From contig NC_088795.1 of the NCBI RefSeq assembly GCF_011386835.1, positions 118,871,434-118,935,433 of the forward strand: a DNA stretch of 64,000 nucleotides, given 5' to 3'. Positions within the stretch are counted from its first letter, which is position 1. Every line of letters begins with the position of its first letter. Below the pieces are notes generated by a model. That model saw only the letters and a list, made by a program, of their open reading frames with translations, was not told the DNA's origin and did not search any database. Both the position numbers and the translations under genes were made by a program. This document shows, piece after piece, positions 20,896-33,544 of this stretch. The DNA comes from Chrysemys picta bellii. Lineage: Eukaryota > Chordata > Testudines > Emydidae.

Positions 20896-21172
20896 CAGGG
20901 CCGGCTCCAGCTTTTTTGCCACCCCAAGCGGCGAAGCGGGGGGGGGGGAAAAAAAAAAGAAAGCCAATTGGCGGCAGCTCAATCGCGCCACTTCATTCTT
21001 CTGCGGCAATTTGGCCGCGGGTCCTTCTCTCCCTCTCTTCCTCTTCGACGGCACTTCGGCGGCAGCTCAAAGAGGAAGAGCGGGACTGCCGCCAAAGTCC
21101 TGGACATGCCTCCCCTTTCCATTGGCCGCCCCAAGCATCTGCTTCCTTCACTAGTGCCTGGAGCCGGCCCTG
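20896..21172 (+). mobile_element. Non-autonomous hAT (CAGGGCCGGCTCCAG family), TSD CCCACAGT
   Basis: The inverted ends CAGGGCCGGCTCCAG and CTGGAGCCGGCCCTG are near perfect. The 8-bp duplication CCCACAGT is exact (20888-20895, 21173-21180). The GC-rich interior contains GCCACCCCAAGCGG near the left and GGCCGCCCCAAGCATC near the right. The same family occurs at 39204-39346 and, degraded, at 47290-47586. Confidence 0.93.
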
Positions 21173-21180
21173 CCCACAGT

Positions 21181-21654
21181 TTGTATAACTTAAACCAAGA
21201 GGACCTTCCCACCACCATCTTTAGACACTTGGATCTAAATTCTGGCACATGGAAGTCAATGAGATGTTTGCCATTGACTTTTATGGGGCTAGAACTTTAC
21301 CCTACATATAAAATATTCATACACTTTCCTGTTTATCCAATTAACCAGAAGCAAACAAATCATTGCTCAAAATAGACATCTGTTGGAACCACAGGGGTGC
21401 CATGAGTGAACTCCCTTAAACAACACAGTTAAAGAGGAGCATAAATAAAGGATTTATATCCACTATGCCCAGGAACATGCAGGAAACAAACATGGAAGTG
21501 CTTGTTTGAAAATATAACAAATGGGTGATGGAGGATGGCATCATGGTCCAACTGGAGGCAGGAATCAACCATCTTGATAGTGAATGATAGATGACAAGTA
21601 GGATGGGGATAGGCTGTGAAGAGCCTAGATAGTGAAGGCAGGTAACTTATGGTT
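21181..21654. other. Single-copy-looking sequence
   Basis: Nothing recognisable; short open frames only. Confidence 0.4.
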
Positions 21655-21945
21655 GATGCATTAGATTCATTCACAGATTCCAAGACAAGAAGAAACTAGT
21701 GTGACTAGTCTGACATCCTGAATAAACATAGGCCATAGAACTTCTCCAAAACAATTCTTGTTTGAACTAGAGCATATCTTTTAGAAAAACATCCAGCCTC
21801 AATTTAGATATGCCAGTGATTGAGAATCCACCACAATCCTTGGTAAATTGTTCCAGTAGTTAATTACCCTCACCGTTAAAAATATACACCTTATATCCTA
21901 GCTGAATTTGTTTAGCTTCAACTTCCAACCCCTAGATTTTGTTGG
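21655..21945 (-). repeat. CR1-group LINE fragment, minus strand (old)
   Basis: Segments such as CACAGATTCCAAGACAAGAA, TCTGACATCCTGAATAAACA, GAGAATCCACCACAATCCTT and TAATTACCCTCACCGTTAAA are in the order of an old CR1-group LINE 3' region that I recall from turtle introns, written here on its complementary strand. It is diverged, without an open frame. Confidence 0.45.
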
Positions 21946-22242
21946 ATGGAATGGGATCACTGGGGCAAGTGAAGGGGACAGAGAAGGGGAACAAAGGAGA
22001 AACCTCTGCAACTGTGATGGGGAGAAGGAGGAGAAAGCTGTTGGAAGAGAAGGGAAGGCAAGCTGAGTGGAAGGGCAAGGTCATGTTGTATTTTGTCAAT
22101 TTTCTCTTGGAACAAATCAGTGAGATCCTGTGCAGAGAGATGGGGAGAGCTTGAGGAGTGAGTCAAAAATGCTGCAAAGGCAACAGGGACTGAGAATATA
22201 GGATTCAATTGGGTTGCAGAAGTAGAGGTGTTTAACTAGGAA

Positions 22243-22544
22243 GAATCATAGAATCATAGAATATCAGGGTTGGAAGGGACCTCAAGAGGTCATCTAGTCC
22301 AACCCCCTGCTCAAAGCAGGACCAATTCCCAGCTAAATCATCCCAGCCAGGGCTTTGTCAAGCCGGGCCTTAAAAACCTCCAAGGAAGGAGACTCCACCA
22401 CTTCCCTAGGTAACGCATTCCAGTGTTTCACCATCCTCCTAGTGAAATAGTTTTTCCTGATATCCAACCTGGACCTCCCCCACTGCAACGTGAGACCATT
22501 GCTCCTTGTTCTGTCATCTGCCACCACTGAGAACAGCCGAGCTC
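22243..22544 (-). mobile_element. CR1 LINE 3' end, minus strand
   Basis: The left end GAATCATAGAATCATAGA is the CR1 3' terminus in reverse. It is followed by TCTAGTCCAACCCCCTGCTC. The minus-strand frame 22333-22530 encodes the last CR1 residues: [33 protein letters not shown] and [18 protein letters not shown]. It is heavily 5' truncated and is about as young as the copy at 23-24.8 kb. Confidence 0.9.
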
Positions 22545-23139
22545 CTGAAAGAACTGAAGAAGGGGAGAATGAATTTGTAGTGGAGGAAGTCAGCCTGATC
22601 ATGGGATTTCCACCATGAGATGCCCAGCAGCGAGAGAGCAGGAGTGAAGGAAGCAAAGATTGGGAGAGAGCCAGGTTAAGGATTCAAATATGGCCCTGAA
22701 TATAAACAGGGCTGTACCCTTCTTGTAGATATTTTCTAATGGGCTATTATTTACTGAGGGCCATATATTACTACAATGCCACAAACATAGAAGTCCCATG
22801 GAAGTGAACAGGAGTTTTTTTAGAAACGGATCTCAGGATATGGCCCTGAAAGACTTAAACTCCAAACAGTTGAAATGAGGAACAGATGATGCACTAAGTC
22901 CCATTTCATTAGATGACTCCAAATTTCCCAATCTGATCATCGTTAGCACAATTAAACTTTTTATTTCAGCCAAAGGAAATAGCATCTGGATCCTAAATAT
23001 TCTCTTTGGGCTGACAATCTTTTCACATACAAATCATTTCTTCTATTTGAACACATTAGTTAAATTTACAAGACAGACATAAATTTCCCTTCAAATTTTC
23101 AAAGTTCAATGGGATTTAGCCACACATCTGTTCATCAAC

Positions 23140-24768
23140 ATGTTACGAAGAATGAGTTGTTCAAAGCAACTTGTTGATTTTTTTCCCTCTGTCTTCACGA
23201 ACAAGGTCAGCTCCCAGACCGCTGCACTGGGCAGCACAGTATGGGGAGAAGGTGACCAGCCCTCTGTGGAGAAAGAAGTGGTTCGGGACTATTTAGAAAA
23301 ACTGGACGAGCACAAGTCCACGGGGCCGGATGCGCGGCATCCGAGGGTGCTAAAGGAGTTGGCGGATGTGATTGCAGAGCCATTGGCCATTATCTTTGAA
23401 AACTCATGGCGATCGGGGGAGGTCCCGGATGACTGGAAAAAGGCTAATGTAGTGCCCATCTTTAAAAAAGGGAAGGAGGAGGATCCGGGGAACTACAGGC
23501 CAGTCAGCCTCACCTCAGTCCCAGGAAAAATCATGGAGTAGGTCCTCAAGGAATCAATTCTGAAGCATTTAGAGAAGAGGAAAGTGATCAGGAACAGTCA
23601 GCATGGATTCACCAGGGGCAAGTCATGCCTGACTAACCTAATTGCCTTCTATGAGGAGATAACTGGGTCTGTGGATGAGGGGAAAGCAATGGATGTGTTA
23701 TTCCTTGACTTTAGCAAAGCTTTTGATACAGTCTCCCACAGTTTTCTTGCCAGCAAGTTGAAGAAGTATGGGCTGGATAAATGGACTATAAGGTGGATAG
23801 AAACCTGGCTAGATCGTCGGGCTCAACGGGTAGTGATCAATGGCTCCATGTCTAGTTGGCAGCCAGTTTCAAGGGGCGTGCCCCAGGGGTCGGTCCTGGG
23901 GCCGGTTTTGTTCAATATCTTCATTAATGATCTGGAGGATGGCGTGGACTGCACTCTCAGCAAGTTTGCAGATGACACTAAACTGGGAGGAATGGTAGAT
24001 ACGCTGGAGGGTAGGGACAGGATACAGAGGGACCCAGACAAATTAGAGGATTGGGCCAAAAGAAACCTGATGAGGTTCAACAAGGACAAGTGCAGAGTCC
24101 TGCACTTAGGACAGAAGAATCCCATGCACTGTTACAGACTAGGGACCGAATGGCTAGGAAGTAGTTCTGCAGAAAAGGACCTAGGGGTTACAGTGGACGA
24201 GAAGCTGGATATGAGTCAACAGTATGCCCTTCTTGCCAAGAAGGCTAACGACATTCTGGGCTGTATAAGGAGGGGCATTGCCAGCAGATCGAGGGACGTG
24301 ATCATTCCCCTCTATTCGACATTGGTGAGGCCTCATCTGGAGTACTGTGTCCAGTTTTGGGCCCCACACTACAAGAAGGATGTGGAAAAATTGCAAAGAG
24401 TCCAGCGGAGGGCAACAAAAATGATTAGGGGGCTGGAGCACATGACTTATGAGGAGAGGCTGAGGGAACTGGGATTGTTTAGTCTGCAGAAGAGAAGAAT
24501 GAGGGGGGATTTGATAGCTGCTTTCAACTACCTGAAAGGGGGTTCCAAAGAGGATGGATCTAGACTGTTCTCAGTGGTACCTGATGACAGAACAAGGAGT
24601 AATGGTCTCAAGTTGCAGTTGGGGAGGTTTAGGTTGGATATTAGGAAAAACTTTTTCACTAGGAGGGTGGTGAAGCACTGGAATGGGTTACCTAGGGAGG
24701 TGGTGGAATCTCCTTCCTTAGAGGTTTTTAAGGTCAGGTTTGACAAAGCACTGGCTGGGATGATTTAG
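23140..24768 (+). pseudogene. CR1 reverse transcriptase, one in-frame stop
   Basis: One reading frame runs 543 codons with a single TAG at 23539-23541, just after the KIME residues; the second part continues in the same frame. RT motifs in order are [12 protein letters not shown] and [13 protein letters not shown], then [13 protein letters not shown] (motif A), [20 protein letters not shown] (motif B) and the catalytic FADDTKL (motif C). The thumb follows ([20 protein letters not shown]) and then the conserved tail ([15 protein letters not shown], ending KALAGMI). The first 10 codons are flanking sequence. Without the endonuclease the copy cannot move, but its frame is otherwise intact, which implies a recent insertion. 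Confidence 0.92.
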
Positions 24769-24852
24769 TTGGGAATTGGTCCTGCTTTGAGCAGGGGGTT
24801 GGACTAGACCTCCTGAGGTCTCTTCCAACCCTGATATTCTATGATTCTATGA
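23170..24852 (+). mobile_element. CR1 LINE, 5'-truncated, with nearly intact RT
   Basis: CR1 homology begins near 23170 (CTCTGTCTTCACGAACAAGG) and runs to the terminal GATATTCTATGATTCTATGA at 24833-24852. The sequence is close to the consensus I recall. The 5' half of the element (ORF1 and endonuclease) is missing. Confidence 0.92.
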
Positions 24853-25967
24853 ATAAAAATATTTAGCTAGAAGCTATGCAAATTCTAACAAAAGCAGAAC
24901 ATTTCTAAGTATCTTAAGTCATCAAATATTTATCCATCCCCATAGGATTTTATAATGTGCTCATCACAGTAGCCCTTTACTAATATACTAAACAATTGTA
25001 AAATGCATCAGAGTCAATGCACCAGTTTTGGTTCACACCTTGTAACAAAGTAGGACAAAATATACAATTAGAGCCACAGTTACAAAAACACAGTAAAAAT
25101 ATTTACCCAAATCCTTTTAATTTATACTTATCCTAGATTTAACTGGGATATTTAAGAACCAGATACTCTTTCCCTTTAGCCAAATCTAGCTTATGTAGTG
25201 GGATGTAAATTGTTTGCCAGATAACTCCCCCAATTAGGCCAACAGCTATTTTTTCAGATTTTTTTGTCCTGAATAAATTCAGATAAATTATATTGTATTG
25301 TACAGTCATATATTGCCCTATTCAGACTGCATCTCTGATTTCAATGGGTAAAGCAGCAGGGGATCATACTGTGAGAAACAGCTACTCTCCAATTTTGCCT
25401 CCAGACTCACTCAACTTTTTGTAGAAGGGACTTCTTCAGGGTTCAGGATCTTGCTGTGGAAATCCCTGTGTTCACTTTACTCCTATATCTGAATTTATCA
25501 TAAAGGTAACTGAAGCAAAAGTGATAATAAATGCTTCTCTTTTGTATCACTTATTCTGAAGTCCTCAGGAACTTTGCATTAGATGCTCTGTATCTGGGAG
25601 AAGAATTGACCTAATAGTTTTGCTACTATGATGGATGTGTCACAAATGCCTAAAACAGAGTTATTATCAATTAAGAACACAAACTACCACATACTTGCAA
25701 ATGGTTCTTTATTTTCTTGTGGAATGGCCTTTGGTGTGCAGATACTGGTGGTAAAAATTATAGCCATCCTTATAACATACAGTACTGCCATGCCATTTCT
25801 CCTTTTTTTTTTCTTTAATAGGTTAACCTTAAAAGAAAAACAATTAATGACTGCCAAAAATGTGTCCCAGTATAAATGACATAGGGGACATTAAAAAAAA
25901 AAAAAAAAGAGGTCAGCAATGAGAAATAAGTTGTCTATGACCCTGAAATGGAGAAAATGATAATTTG
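24853..25967. other. Single-copy-looking sequence
   Basis: AT-rich, with no exon or transposon end recognisable. A T-rich run lies near 25803 and an A17 run near 25893-25909. Confidence 0.45.
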
Positions 25968-25975
25968 TGTGTCAG

Positions 25976-26098
25976 TAGGGTGACCAGATGTCCCGATTTT
26001 ACAGGGATAGTCCCGATATTTGGGGCTTTTTCTTATATAGGTGCCAATTACCCTCCGCCCCCATCCCCAGTTTTCACACTTCCTATCTGGTCACCCTA
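25976..26098 (+). mobile_element. Short hAT MITE (GGTGACCAGATGTCCC family), TSD TGTGTCAG
   Basis: The inverted ends TAGGGTGACCAGATG and TATCTGGTCACCCTA flank a 123-base element. The perfect 8-bp duplication TGTGTCAG is at 25968-25975 and 26099-26106. It is the sister copy of 11761-11875 and closer to the family form (contains GATATTTGGGGCTTTTTCTT). Confidence 0.95.
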
Positions 26099-26106
26099 TG
26101 TGTCAG

Positions 26107-27175
26107 TATTATTTCTCCATGGTGTTTCTAATTAGCAACTGCAAACTCCAAAACTCTGTCATGCTTCATTATACATCCTGCTTTGCTTTTTCATTCAGTT
26201 GGAGTATCAGGAATGTCTAAAATAAAAGACATTGCTGTATAGCCAACAAGCTGGGGAAACTTAACAGGTACAGTTGGAAATCCTCACAGAAAAATTAAAG
26301 ATATTCTCCTCATGCTATCAACATGGCTTCAACCTGAAAATAAACCCTACCAAAAATTATTGATCATATTTACATTAATGACAAATAGATAATCACAATA
26401 ATCTAGACTTAGCCCAGATACTCCAGAGAAAGAAATGGTAACAGAACTAATTCCTCTCAGCCTCTGGGGATTTCAGAAAGCCAACAAACATTATCAAGGA
26501 ATGCAGACTGTGGAAACAAATTTTCCTCAGCATCCTCACTATATTTTTTCCACTGACATTTCATAAGGATTCTTAGAGCACGACATTGTACTATGGTTGT
26601 ATCTTCACCTACCCCTACTGTTCAAAATCCACTGCTAGTGCCAACCCAGCAATCTAGCAGTAGTGGAACACAAGGCATCAGAGTTCAGACTCCGAGCTCA
26701 TTTTTTGCTCCCTGGACTAGCAGGACTATAAAGAGAACATGCTCAGCACCAAAAGAGGGCCCACCACATATTCACAAGTAAGCCCCACTGGGCAATTCTC
26801 AGAATGGCTTTGGTAGGATCCAGCAGGACCCATATCCAGCTTTCACCTGGAGAGATGCAATACAAGACTTTTGAAGCTGATGGGAAGAAATAAAGGAGAA
26901 AACCTGGTGGAGCCAGTAAAGAACCTAGTGCAAGGAGGCCCTGATCTAAGTTGGGGCCTCTGCACCCTACTGAAATACAAATAAGTAATGATGGTAATAA
27001 TAATAATTGCAACAACAACAATAGCCAAAGGTGGATATGAAAAATAAGGAGCCAGGTACTGAGGCAAGGCCCTGGTATGACAACTCTCACTCCTACCCCT
27101 TTCTACTAGGTAAGGGGGAGTGTCTTTCTGGAGCTCCTCCCAAGCTGCTGTTCCTGGAGCCTGCTCAAAGTTCCA
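26107..27175. other. Single-copy-looking sequence
   Basis: Open frames of 115-121 codons on the minus strand here have low-complexity translations (leucine- and isoleucine-rich around a TAATAATAATAATTG run near 26995) and match nothing I recognise. Confidence 0.4.
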
Positions 27176-27275
27176 TCTTGCATCTGAAGAAGTGAGGTTC
27201 TTACCCACGAAAGCTTATGCTCCCAATACTTCTGTTAGTCTTAAAGGTGCCACCTCTGTTGCATCTTCCAGATCA
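27176..27275 (+). mobile_element. Penelope-like element tail fragment
   Basis: GCATCTGAAGAAGTGAGGTT is followed by CTTACCCACGAAAGCTTATG and CTGTTAGTCTTAAAGGTGCC. This is the reverse complement of 4706-4790, the inverted tail of the PLE at 4.7 kb, here in element orientation. No coding part is attached. Confidence 0.8.
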
Positions 27276-27740
27276 GTCTCTAACTAACCAGTGCAATACT
27301 ATCCCCTGCCTCCCTCTGGCCGCTGGAGGACAGAAGGAATTTTCTCTTTCCCTCAGCCCACGCAGAGGCTCCTGACTATTGGAGGGTAGGGACAACTACT
27401 GTACCTTTCTCTAAGGTTGCCAGGAATTGCAACAGCTTATTAGTTTAATAAAATGCTTTTTCAAAAATCACATGCTGCTCTACAGGAAAAAGACAATTCA
27501 CAGACAAAAATATGAGTTATGGAGAGGATGACAGCCTTAACTATGAGTTTTCTGGGTTTGGGAGACGTGAATGTCATATCTGCTAAAGACACCCAGAATT
27601 GTGAGCTACTGTGTTACTGCTCTGCTTCAGCAGGAGTGAACTTTGCTGCTGCTATGCTGTGCATCAGTTCTCTAACACACCAGCTGGTCTGCCTAGCCAG
27701 CAAGCTCTTCAAGACTCTGCCTGTCTAAACCTTGTCTTGC
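27276..27740. other. Unassigned sequence
   Basis: No feature recognised. Confidence 0.3.
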
Positions 27741-28790
27741 AAGTAGCAATCAGTGAGCCCCAATTCCTGAGCTCCCCGGAAACGTCACTCTACAGCGTCC
27801 AGTCCCTCTCACTAGACACCCACAGAAGTTATTAAGTTTGCTGCCTACAAAGAGACAGTGTACACACCAGCCTGTCAGGTTAGATGAGTACTCACCCTCC
27901 ACTGTTAATACAGAGCACTGAGATGGTTTAACAAAAGAAGAATTTATTAATAAAAACAGGTATTTAAATGATACTAAGCAAGAAACAATGAAACATGTGT
28001 GGTTACAAACAAAACAAAACATCCTATCTAGTGACTAAAACTTAATTTTATCAAGTTACAATCTTTGTCTAAGTAGGTTTCTGACTTACATCAAGTTTCC
28101 AGTAGGAAACCAAGTTTCCTCTTGCCTTTCAGACCAAGAGGATCCAGCTCTCAAAGTCTCAAAGGGTGCTATCCTCGTATGTCCCCAACTGATGAATAAT
28201 TCAAATGTCTTTTTCGCTCCCCTTCTATTATTCAAAGTCCATTGTCTTTGCCTCAAGAGCCAGGAAGACCCCCCCCCCCCCCAGAATGATTGTTAAATAG
28301 TCTTCTCCCTCGCTCCTTAGCTTGATGGCTTTGTTTACCATACGTAAACGTACTTTCATTGTTCTCTGCCTGTAACCAAGCTGGTAAGATAGATAAATAC
28401 ACATTCCTTTGTCTAGAGCCGGCTGGTTTTATACTCTGACTGCCCAACACATTTAAGAACATATTTCCAGCACACATCTATAAAACTCATTCATTCTGTA
28501 TAACCCATACATACATATCACAGTGATTTTCACGACCAATGTCTCGCCAGTTTACACATGATACCGTATGTGACATCTTTCAGATACATATTATGACAAT
28601 GGTATGTTGGGGCAATGAATATGTCAGGCCTGATATGAGTTACAGTATGGGGTGCCCTCTGCCAATTAGCATTGAGGGAGTCCCAGGGTCAGGATTAGCA
28701 GCTCTAAGACTTTGCAAGTCCTTTACCCCCCAGTATGAATCTGGCATAAGGTGGTTTAGTCAGAAAATCAATACCATCTGAATGTTTTGT
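27741..28790 (-). mobile_element. LTR-like retroelement remnant
   Basis: The order of TTAACAAAAGAAGAATTTATTAA, a C14 run at 28269, and GATATGAGTTACAGTATGGGG is one I recall from repeated LTR-type sequence in turtles. Read on the minus strand, the TTTATTAA area would be a polyadenylation-signal region. No coding remnant or end duplication is visible, so identity and limits are uncertain. Confidence 0.35.
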
Positions 28791-29457
28791 AGGAGCCAAT
28801 AAGAAAGTAATTTTTGGTTTCATTCTATGCTAGTCTACTTCATAGTGAATGGGTTCCCGGAATTACAGCAAGCATAAACTGCAGCCCTCTACATCAATGG
28901 TTCAAGTTCAGCCCCGATCAGAAAGTCATAATTAGAGGATTGTCCAGTGCTCCCTAACTGATGGGTTGGTGATCTAAATCCAATCCCTACTGGGTAAGAG
29001 TCCCAGAAGCAGATTCACATGACTACAATGTAGCCGAGGCATAGAATGGATTTCCATCTCGAACAGCCCCTTGCACGTTTTCTTCCTTCGGCAAGAGTCA
29101 GCATGGGAGGATTTAGGCTTCTTAAAGCCCTCCAAGTTTCATCTTCCAACCTTGTTCGTGGTCAGCCTTATGTTCTACTTCCTTCAACCTTAGCTCTACA
29201 AACCTTCTGTAGAAGTGTGCCTTCTGCACATTGGTCATTACCCTACCACTGCAATCATCTTGTTCTCAACTGGCGCAAGGCTGCAAATTGCCTCGATCAT
29301 TTAAGTAACTCCTCATTTATGACAAAATTAAACTAACAGTTGTTAAGAATACACTAACTTTTCAAACCGAAAATCACTTGGTTTCCTCGTCTCAATTGTT
29401 AACTGCCATGTTTCTGCTCTATCAGGGTTGTCATCGCTACCGCATTGAACTGGCTTA
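28791..29457. other. Unassigned sequence
   Basis: No exon or transposon end recognised. Confidence 0.35.
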
Positions 29458-29690
29458 ACTTAGGTTGTCATACAGACATCCTGCCACCCAAACAGAAGCC
29501 TTTGAAGATGCTGAAATGTCACTGACGCAAGACTGATCTGACAACCTCCTGCTGTCAGCCAGCTATGCAGATAGATAAAACTATTCACCCATTCAATGTC
29601 ATTGCCCTCTACCTGCAGCATGGCATCCACATTACAAAAATGTCCACCTCTGATGGCCCCTTTGTTTAACAGTCTCAGCAAACAAGACCA
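29458..29690 (-). pseudogene. Non-LTR reverse transcriptase fragment
   Basis: The minus-strand frame reads LQVEGNDIEWVNSFIYLHSW followed by LTAGGCQ and FQHLQRLLFGWQD. The pattern of a short beta strand, then V-x-x-F-x-Y-L, then a helix with RL resembles the segment after the YxDD motif in RTE/Jockey-type LINEs. There it usually reads V-x-x-F-x-YLGS. The plus-strand fragment at 42884-43340 has the same layout (VGDFTYLISVV). Short and diverged. Confidence 0.4.
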
Positions 29691-29857
29691 AGGACCAAAT
29701 GATCCACTGTGAGATCCCTGGAATAGAAAGTTTTAGAAATGGATTCATATTGTTTAGATTCTGTAATAATTTTGTTTGAATATTTTATTGTTGTATTTGT
29801 ATTGTTTGTATTTAGTATTTTTGTCAATAGCTATATAAATTATGTCATAAAAGAAAT

Positions 29858-30080
29858 AAGAGCTGTCCCTTTAAAAATAGGGTGGGAGCACCCGGAGTGG
29901 GCCTTGGCAGGGGCCTATGAGCAACATGTGCTGCTTTGTTAAGAAGAGGAAGGAAGAGGATTCAGCCTGCAAGAAGTTCCCAAGAAAACTTGGGATTCAA
30001 AGAATAAATAAAGTTCTCCTTCAAAGGTGAAGTCTTGTCATTGAAGGTGTAATCCACAGAGCTGAGGTCACGATTGTGGC
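29858..30080 (+). mobile_element. LTR-like fragment with polyadenylation signal
   Basis: GAGCTGTCCCTTTAAAAATA begins a block that contains AATAAATAAA at 30003 and ends GTCACGATTGTGGCACA. That resembles the U3-R-U5 order of an LTR, and the bases after it (TTGATGGGAC) could be a decayed primer binding site. No partner LTR or coding region is present. Confidence 0.35.
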
Positions 30081-33000
30081 ACATTGATGGGACAAAACAA
30101 ATAAGCTTGATAAATCATTAGAGGACTTGCCCCAACAGGCTCACCTCTTCCATACTCACCCCCCGCCAAACAATCCCTCTTCTAGACTCCAGACTATTTC
30201 CCTAGCATCACCCATCTCATGGCAGACCCTGCCTCCCCTCAATGTCTTGTTCCCTACTGGCTTCCCTGATGCCCAATCTTTTCCCTCCATCACACACACA
30301 CACTCCCTGTTTCTGAGGAATATGAGGAATACATTCTTATCCTTTCCCACCACACCTATACCTGCTCCTACTATGACTGATCTGTAGGTCTCTGAGGGAC
30401 AAATCAGTGTCCATTTCTCACCATCAAGAAATCTCACACAGGAAGCATGGCTGCCAAGTTTTGTGCAGCTCCATATTAGTTAAAAGAGACAAATTTCAAG
30501 GGGTTACACAGAGACATTACTTATTCATACTACCCTCATTGTCAGTACATAATTGAGAAGGGGGGATTGATACTCCAGCTGCTCTGGCAAAAGGTTTTAG
30601 CAGTATTTCAGCCCAGTGGGTTCCTTTATACAGTACTCATCCATTCCGGGTTGGTCCACACCATTACCTTTTACCTTCATCAACCAAAGCTCTTAATCTC
30701 CTAGCAATTTTTCTAATAAAAAATAAATCCACCAATGCGGGAAAAGGGAGAAGTTATTATTTGTTCTTGCCCCTCTGAGTTCTCAAAAGGAAATTCCCAT
30801 TTTGGTCTGCAAATTTAATTCAGCTTCCATTACTGATTCTTCATACTGCCATTCAATGAATATTTCATCAAGCACTTAGGTGCTGCCTCATCTGCGTGGT
30901 ACATCAGGCCGAATATATCTGCACAGCACTGCCTGACATATCAGATGCCTCCTCTTTGAAGTGACAACTGAGATGGCATCCCCTTTGAATTCCCCTTAGA
31001 ATGTCGGTGCTTCACCCCCATGTTCTACTGCAGCTGGCCTCCACTGTGTCGCGAAGGCTGAAGTTTAAGTCTTTGAGTGCAACCCTAAGATTGTAAAATG
31101 TAAGCATTTTTCAAAAGCAATGTCACCATTATAGTCCTGTTAACCATTTACACAACACCAAAGCTCTACATGGACACTTAAAACTGATTAATCAGTTTAG
31201 TATTAACAGGTGAGCAGAGGTGGATTTACAGTCCTACTGAGGAGGCTGTAGGTCACCAAGACAGGAAATTCTGTGGCAATTTAGGAGAAGTAGCAGGATG
31301 GAGTGTGGTGTGGAAAACTATTGGCAGGAGGTAGAAGGGCCAAAGAGCCTTAGCAGCTGAATCTCTACAGCGCTTGCCTCTCAGCTGTGGTACCTCTGGC
31401 ACGCTACCGGGGACTGTTTCCAGACAAAGACCTGGTGTACCAATCACTCAAAAACCCTGTGAGAGGGCAAGTACAAAAACAACTGTCTCCAGTAAGATGA
31501 GATCCCTGCCCCAAGTTGCTTGCTATTGAATTTAGGCAGAGAGGAGGCAAACAATTAATGATCACGTGTGAGGTTGGGAGAAGATGTGGCTGGAGAGAAG
31601 ACTGGCTTTAGAAGGCTAAGTGAAAGAACAGAATTTTAAGAAAGGATTCAAAGTTTGTTTAGTTTATGGAAACAGGGAGCCTTTTCCACGTATACACATA
31701 GTATGACATAAGTACAAAGTTGTGAGTAGCTGAAGACAGACAAGGTGAATCCTCAGAAGAGAAGACTGAGTGAAGCATAGGTCGGGGGTGGCATGAAGGA
31801 GGCCACGAGAACAGAGATGTAGGCAATGGCAGAGCTGTGCAGCTCCTTTGAACTCTATATGGAGAGAGAGAGCGAGAGAGAGAGCGAGAAAGCCACTGAA
31901 AAGGATTCAGGCCCCTCTTCAGGAAAGCACAAGCTTAAATACTTTTCTGAATAGGGATAGACTCAAGCATGTGTTTAAGTAGTATCCTGAATCAGGGCCT
32001 CAGAGCAAGGATGTGGGGGAGTGACATGAGCAGGAAAGTTATTTTAGCTATAGCATATTAGAAGGACTAAGCTGGTGAGAAGTGGGGACTCTAGAGTTAA
32101 AGGGAAAGGAGCAGATTTTGGAGATATACCAGCAGAAGTAAAATGCTTTCTACAAGAACGATCACATAAGAGCAAGCAAGGAAAAAAGGGGAAACCCCTT
32201 CAAATAATGCAACACCATCATAGTACAATATCCAAAACTGCCTGAGAGTTTCTTTGATATTGACAAGATAAACTGTAATAGCAAGGTTTTTTTAAATGTA
32301 GGAAATTTTAGTTTGAAAAATTTAAATTAGCAGATTAGTTTAGTGTCCACATTAAAAAGTAACCTCAGACATGTTTTGCTAATTTAGAACTCCAAATGTT
32401 TCAGGGAAATTTCTAGCAAGCACCAAGTCTATTGAGCAAAATCAATAAACAGGATACTATGTTTTCTTTCCATTCCTCTCACAGCCATGCAAAGAAAAAC
32501 AACTTTAAAGGGAACTAAGGTATCTAACTTTCCTTAGGACTGCAGGGAAATAATTTATCCTCATGGGGACTTTGACAGGACATCTATCCCGATTCCTTCC
32601 CTTAGTCAATATCTTTAATTAATTCAGATAGGTATACTGTACATTATTTGTTCTCTGGTACTAATTTACATGACTAAGAGCAGTTAAATACTTCTCCCTT
32701 CCATATCAAGCTGAAGGAAAAAATACATTATTTCCTTAGATTTAAATACACAAATAAAAAGAGGTGCCTATGTCATGCTCCAGACGTCCCTGCCATAAGT
32801 GTGTAAAACAGAAATAAAATTAAACAGTCAGAAGAACACAAAACTCCCCTCTCTCATACACAGATCAAGCTCCATGAAACCCCACCCTACATCTCAGCTC
32901 TCGCAGATACAGCACGTCCTAAATGGCAACATAGCCAAGCTATTCTGGACCACAGGGAGAAGCCTGTTTCAGAGACAAGGGACCATTCCAGAATATGGTC

Positions 33001-33204
33001 TAGTAGTGCCAGCTCCCTCTCTTTTACATTGAGGGAGAACCAAGTCAATCAAGCACCTCTATGGCTCACAAGTGGCATGAGGGGTGAGGCAAATCTGTCA
33101 AGTAGAAACACCTTAAGCCATATAGACATACACAGGAATTTAATAAGTGAATTTATCTCCCAAACTATCTTGAACATCAAAATTATTAATATTAAATATT
33201 TATG
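30081..33204. other. Single-copy-looking sequence
   Basis: No exon, terminal repeat or coding remnant recognised over 3.1 kb. A purine-rich GAGAGAGAGCGAGAGAG run lies at 31862-31890. A degenerate old repeat (AAATACTTTTCTGAATAGGG, TGAATCAGGGCC) is at 31905-31997. Confidence 0.45.
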
Positions 33205-33315
33205 TTAAACTAGTGTCTCAAGGCCTAAACCAGATTGGGTCCCCTTGTATTAGGCACTCTTCAAACACATAGAAATGACAGTCCCTGCCCCTAAAGAGTT
33301 TATAATCTAAAAGAT
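33205..33315 (+). repeat. Old amniote interspersed repeat
   Basis: CTTGTATTAGGCACTCTTCA, AACACATAGAAATGACAGTC and CCTGCCCCTAAAGAGTTTAT are in the order seen at 12262 and 63835. It is probably SINE- or LINE-derived. Confidence 0.5.
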
Positions 33316-33544
33316 GATATTCATCTGGTAGAATGCAAGTTAAAATTAAATTAAATTAAATACAAGCAAATAAAAGCAATTAAAACCTGGCAGAAAATAA
33401 TTCACAGACATTCAGTGGGTGGAAAATACAGTGCTTGGGGAAGCAAAAATGCTGAAAGAAACTAGCATTAGAGAGGGCAGTAACCTATATAAGAGTGTGC
33501 AAGATAAGAAGTCACAAAAAAATGTCAGCATTCGCATGGGGAAG

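Noticed and set aside
20701..21375. 224-codon plus-strand frame
   Set aside because: It spans the hAT at 20896-21172 and its flanks; the translation changes character at the element ends and matches no family.
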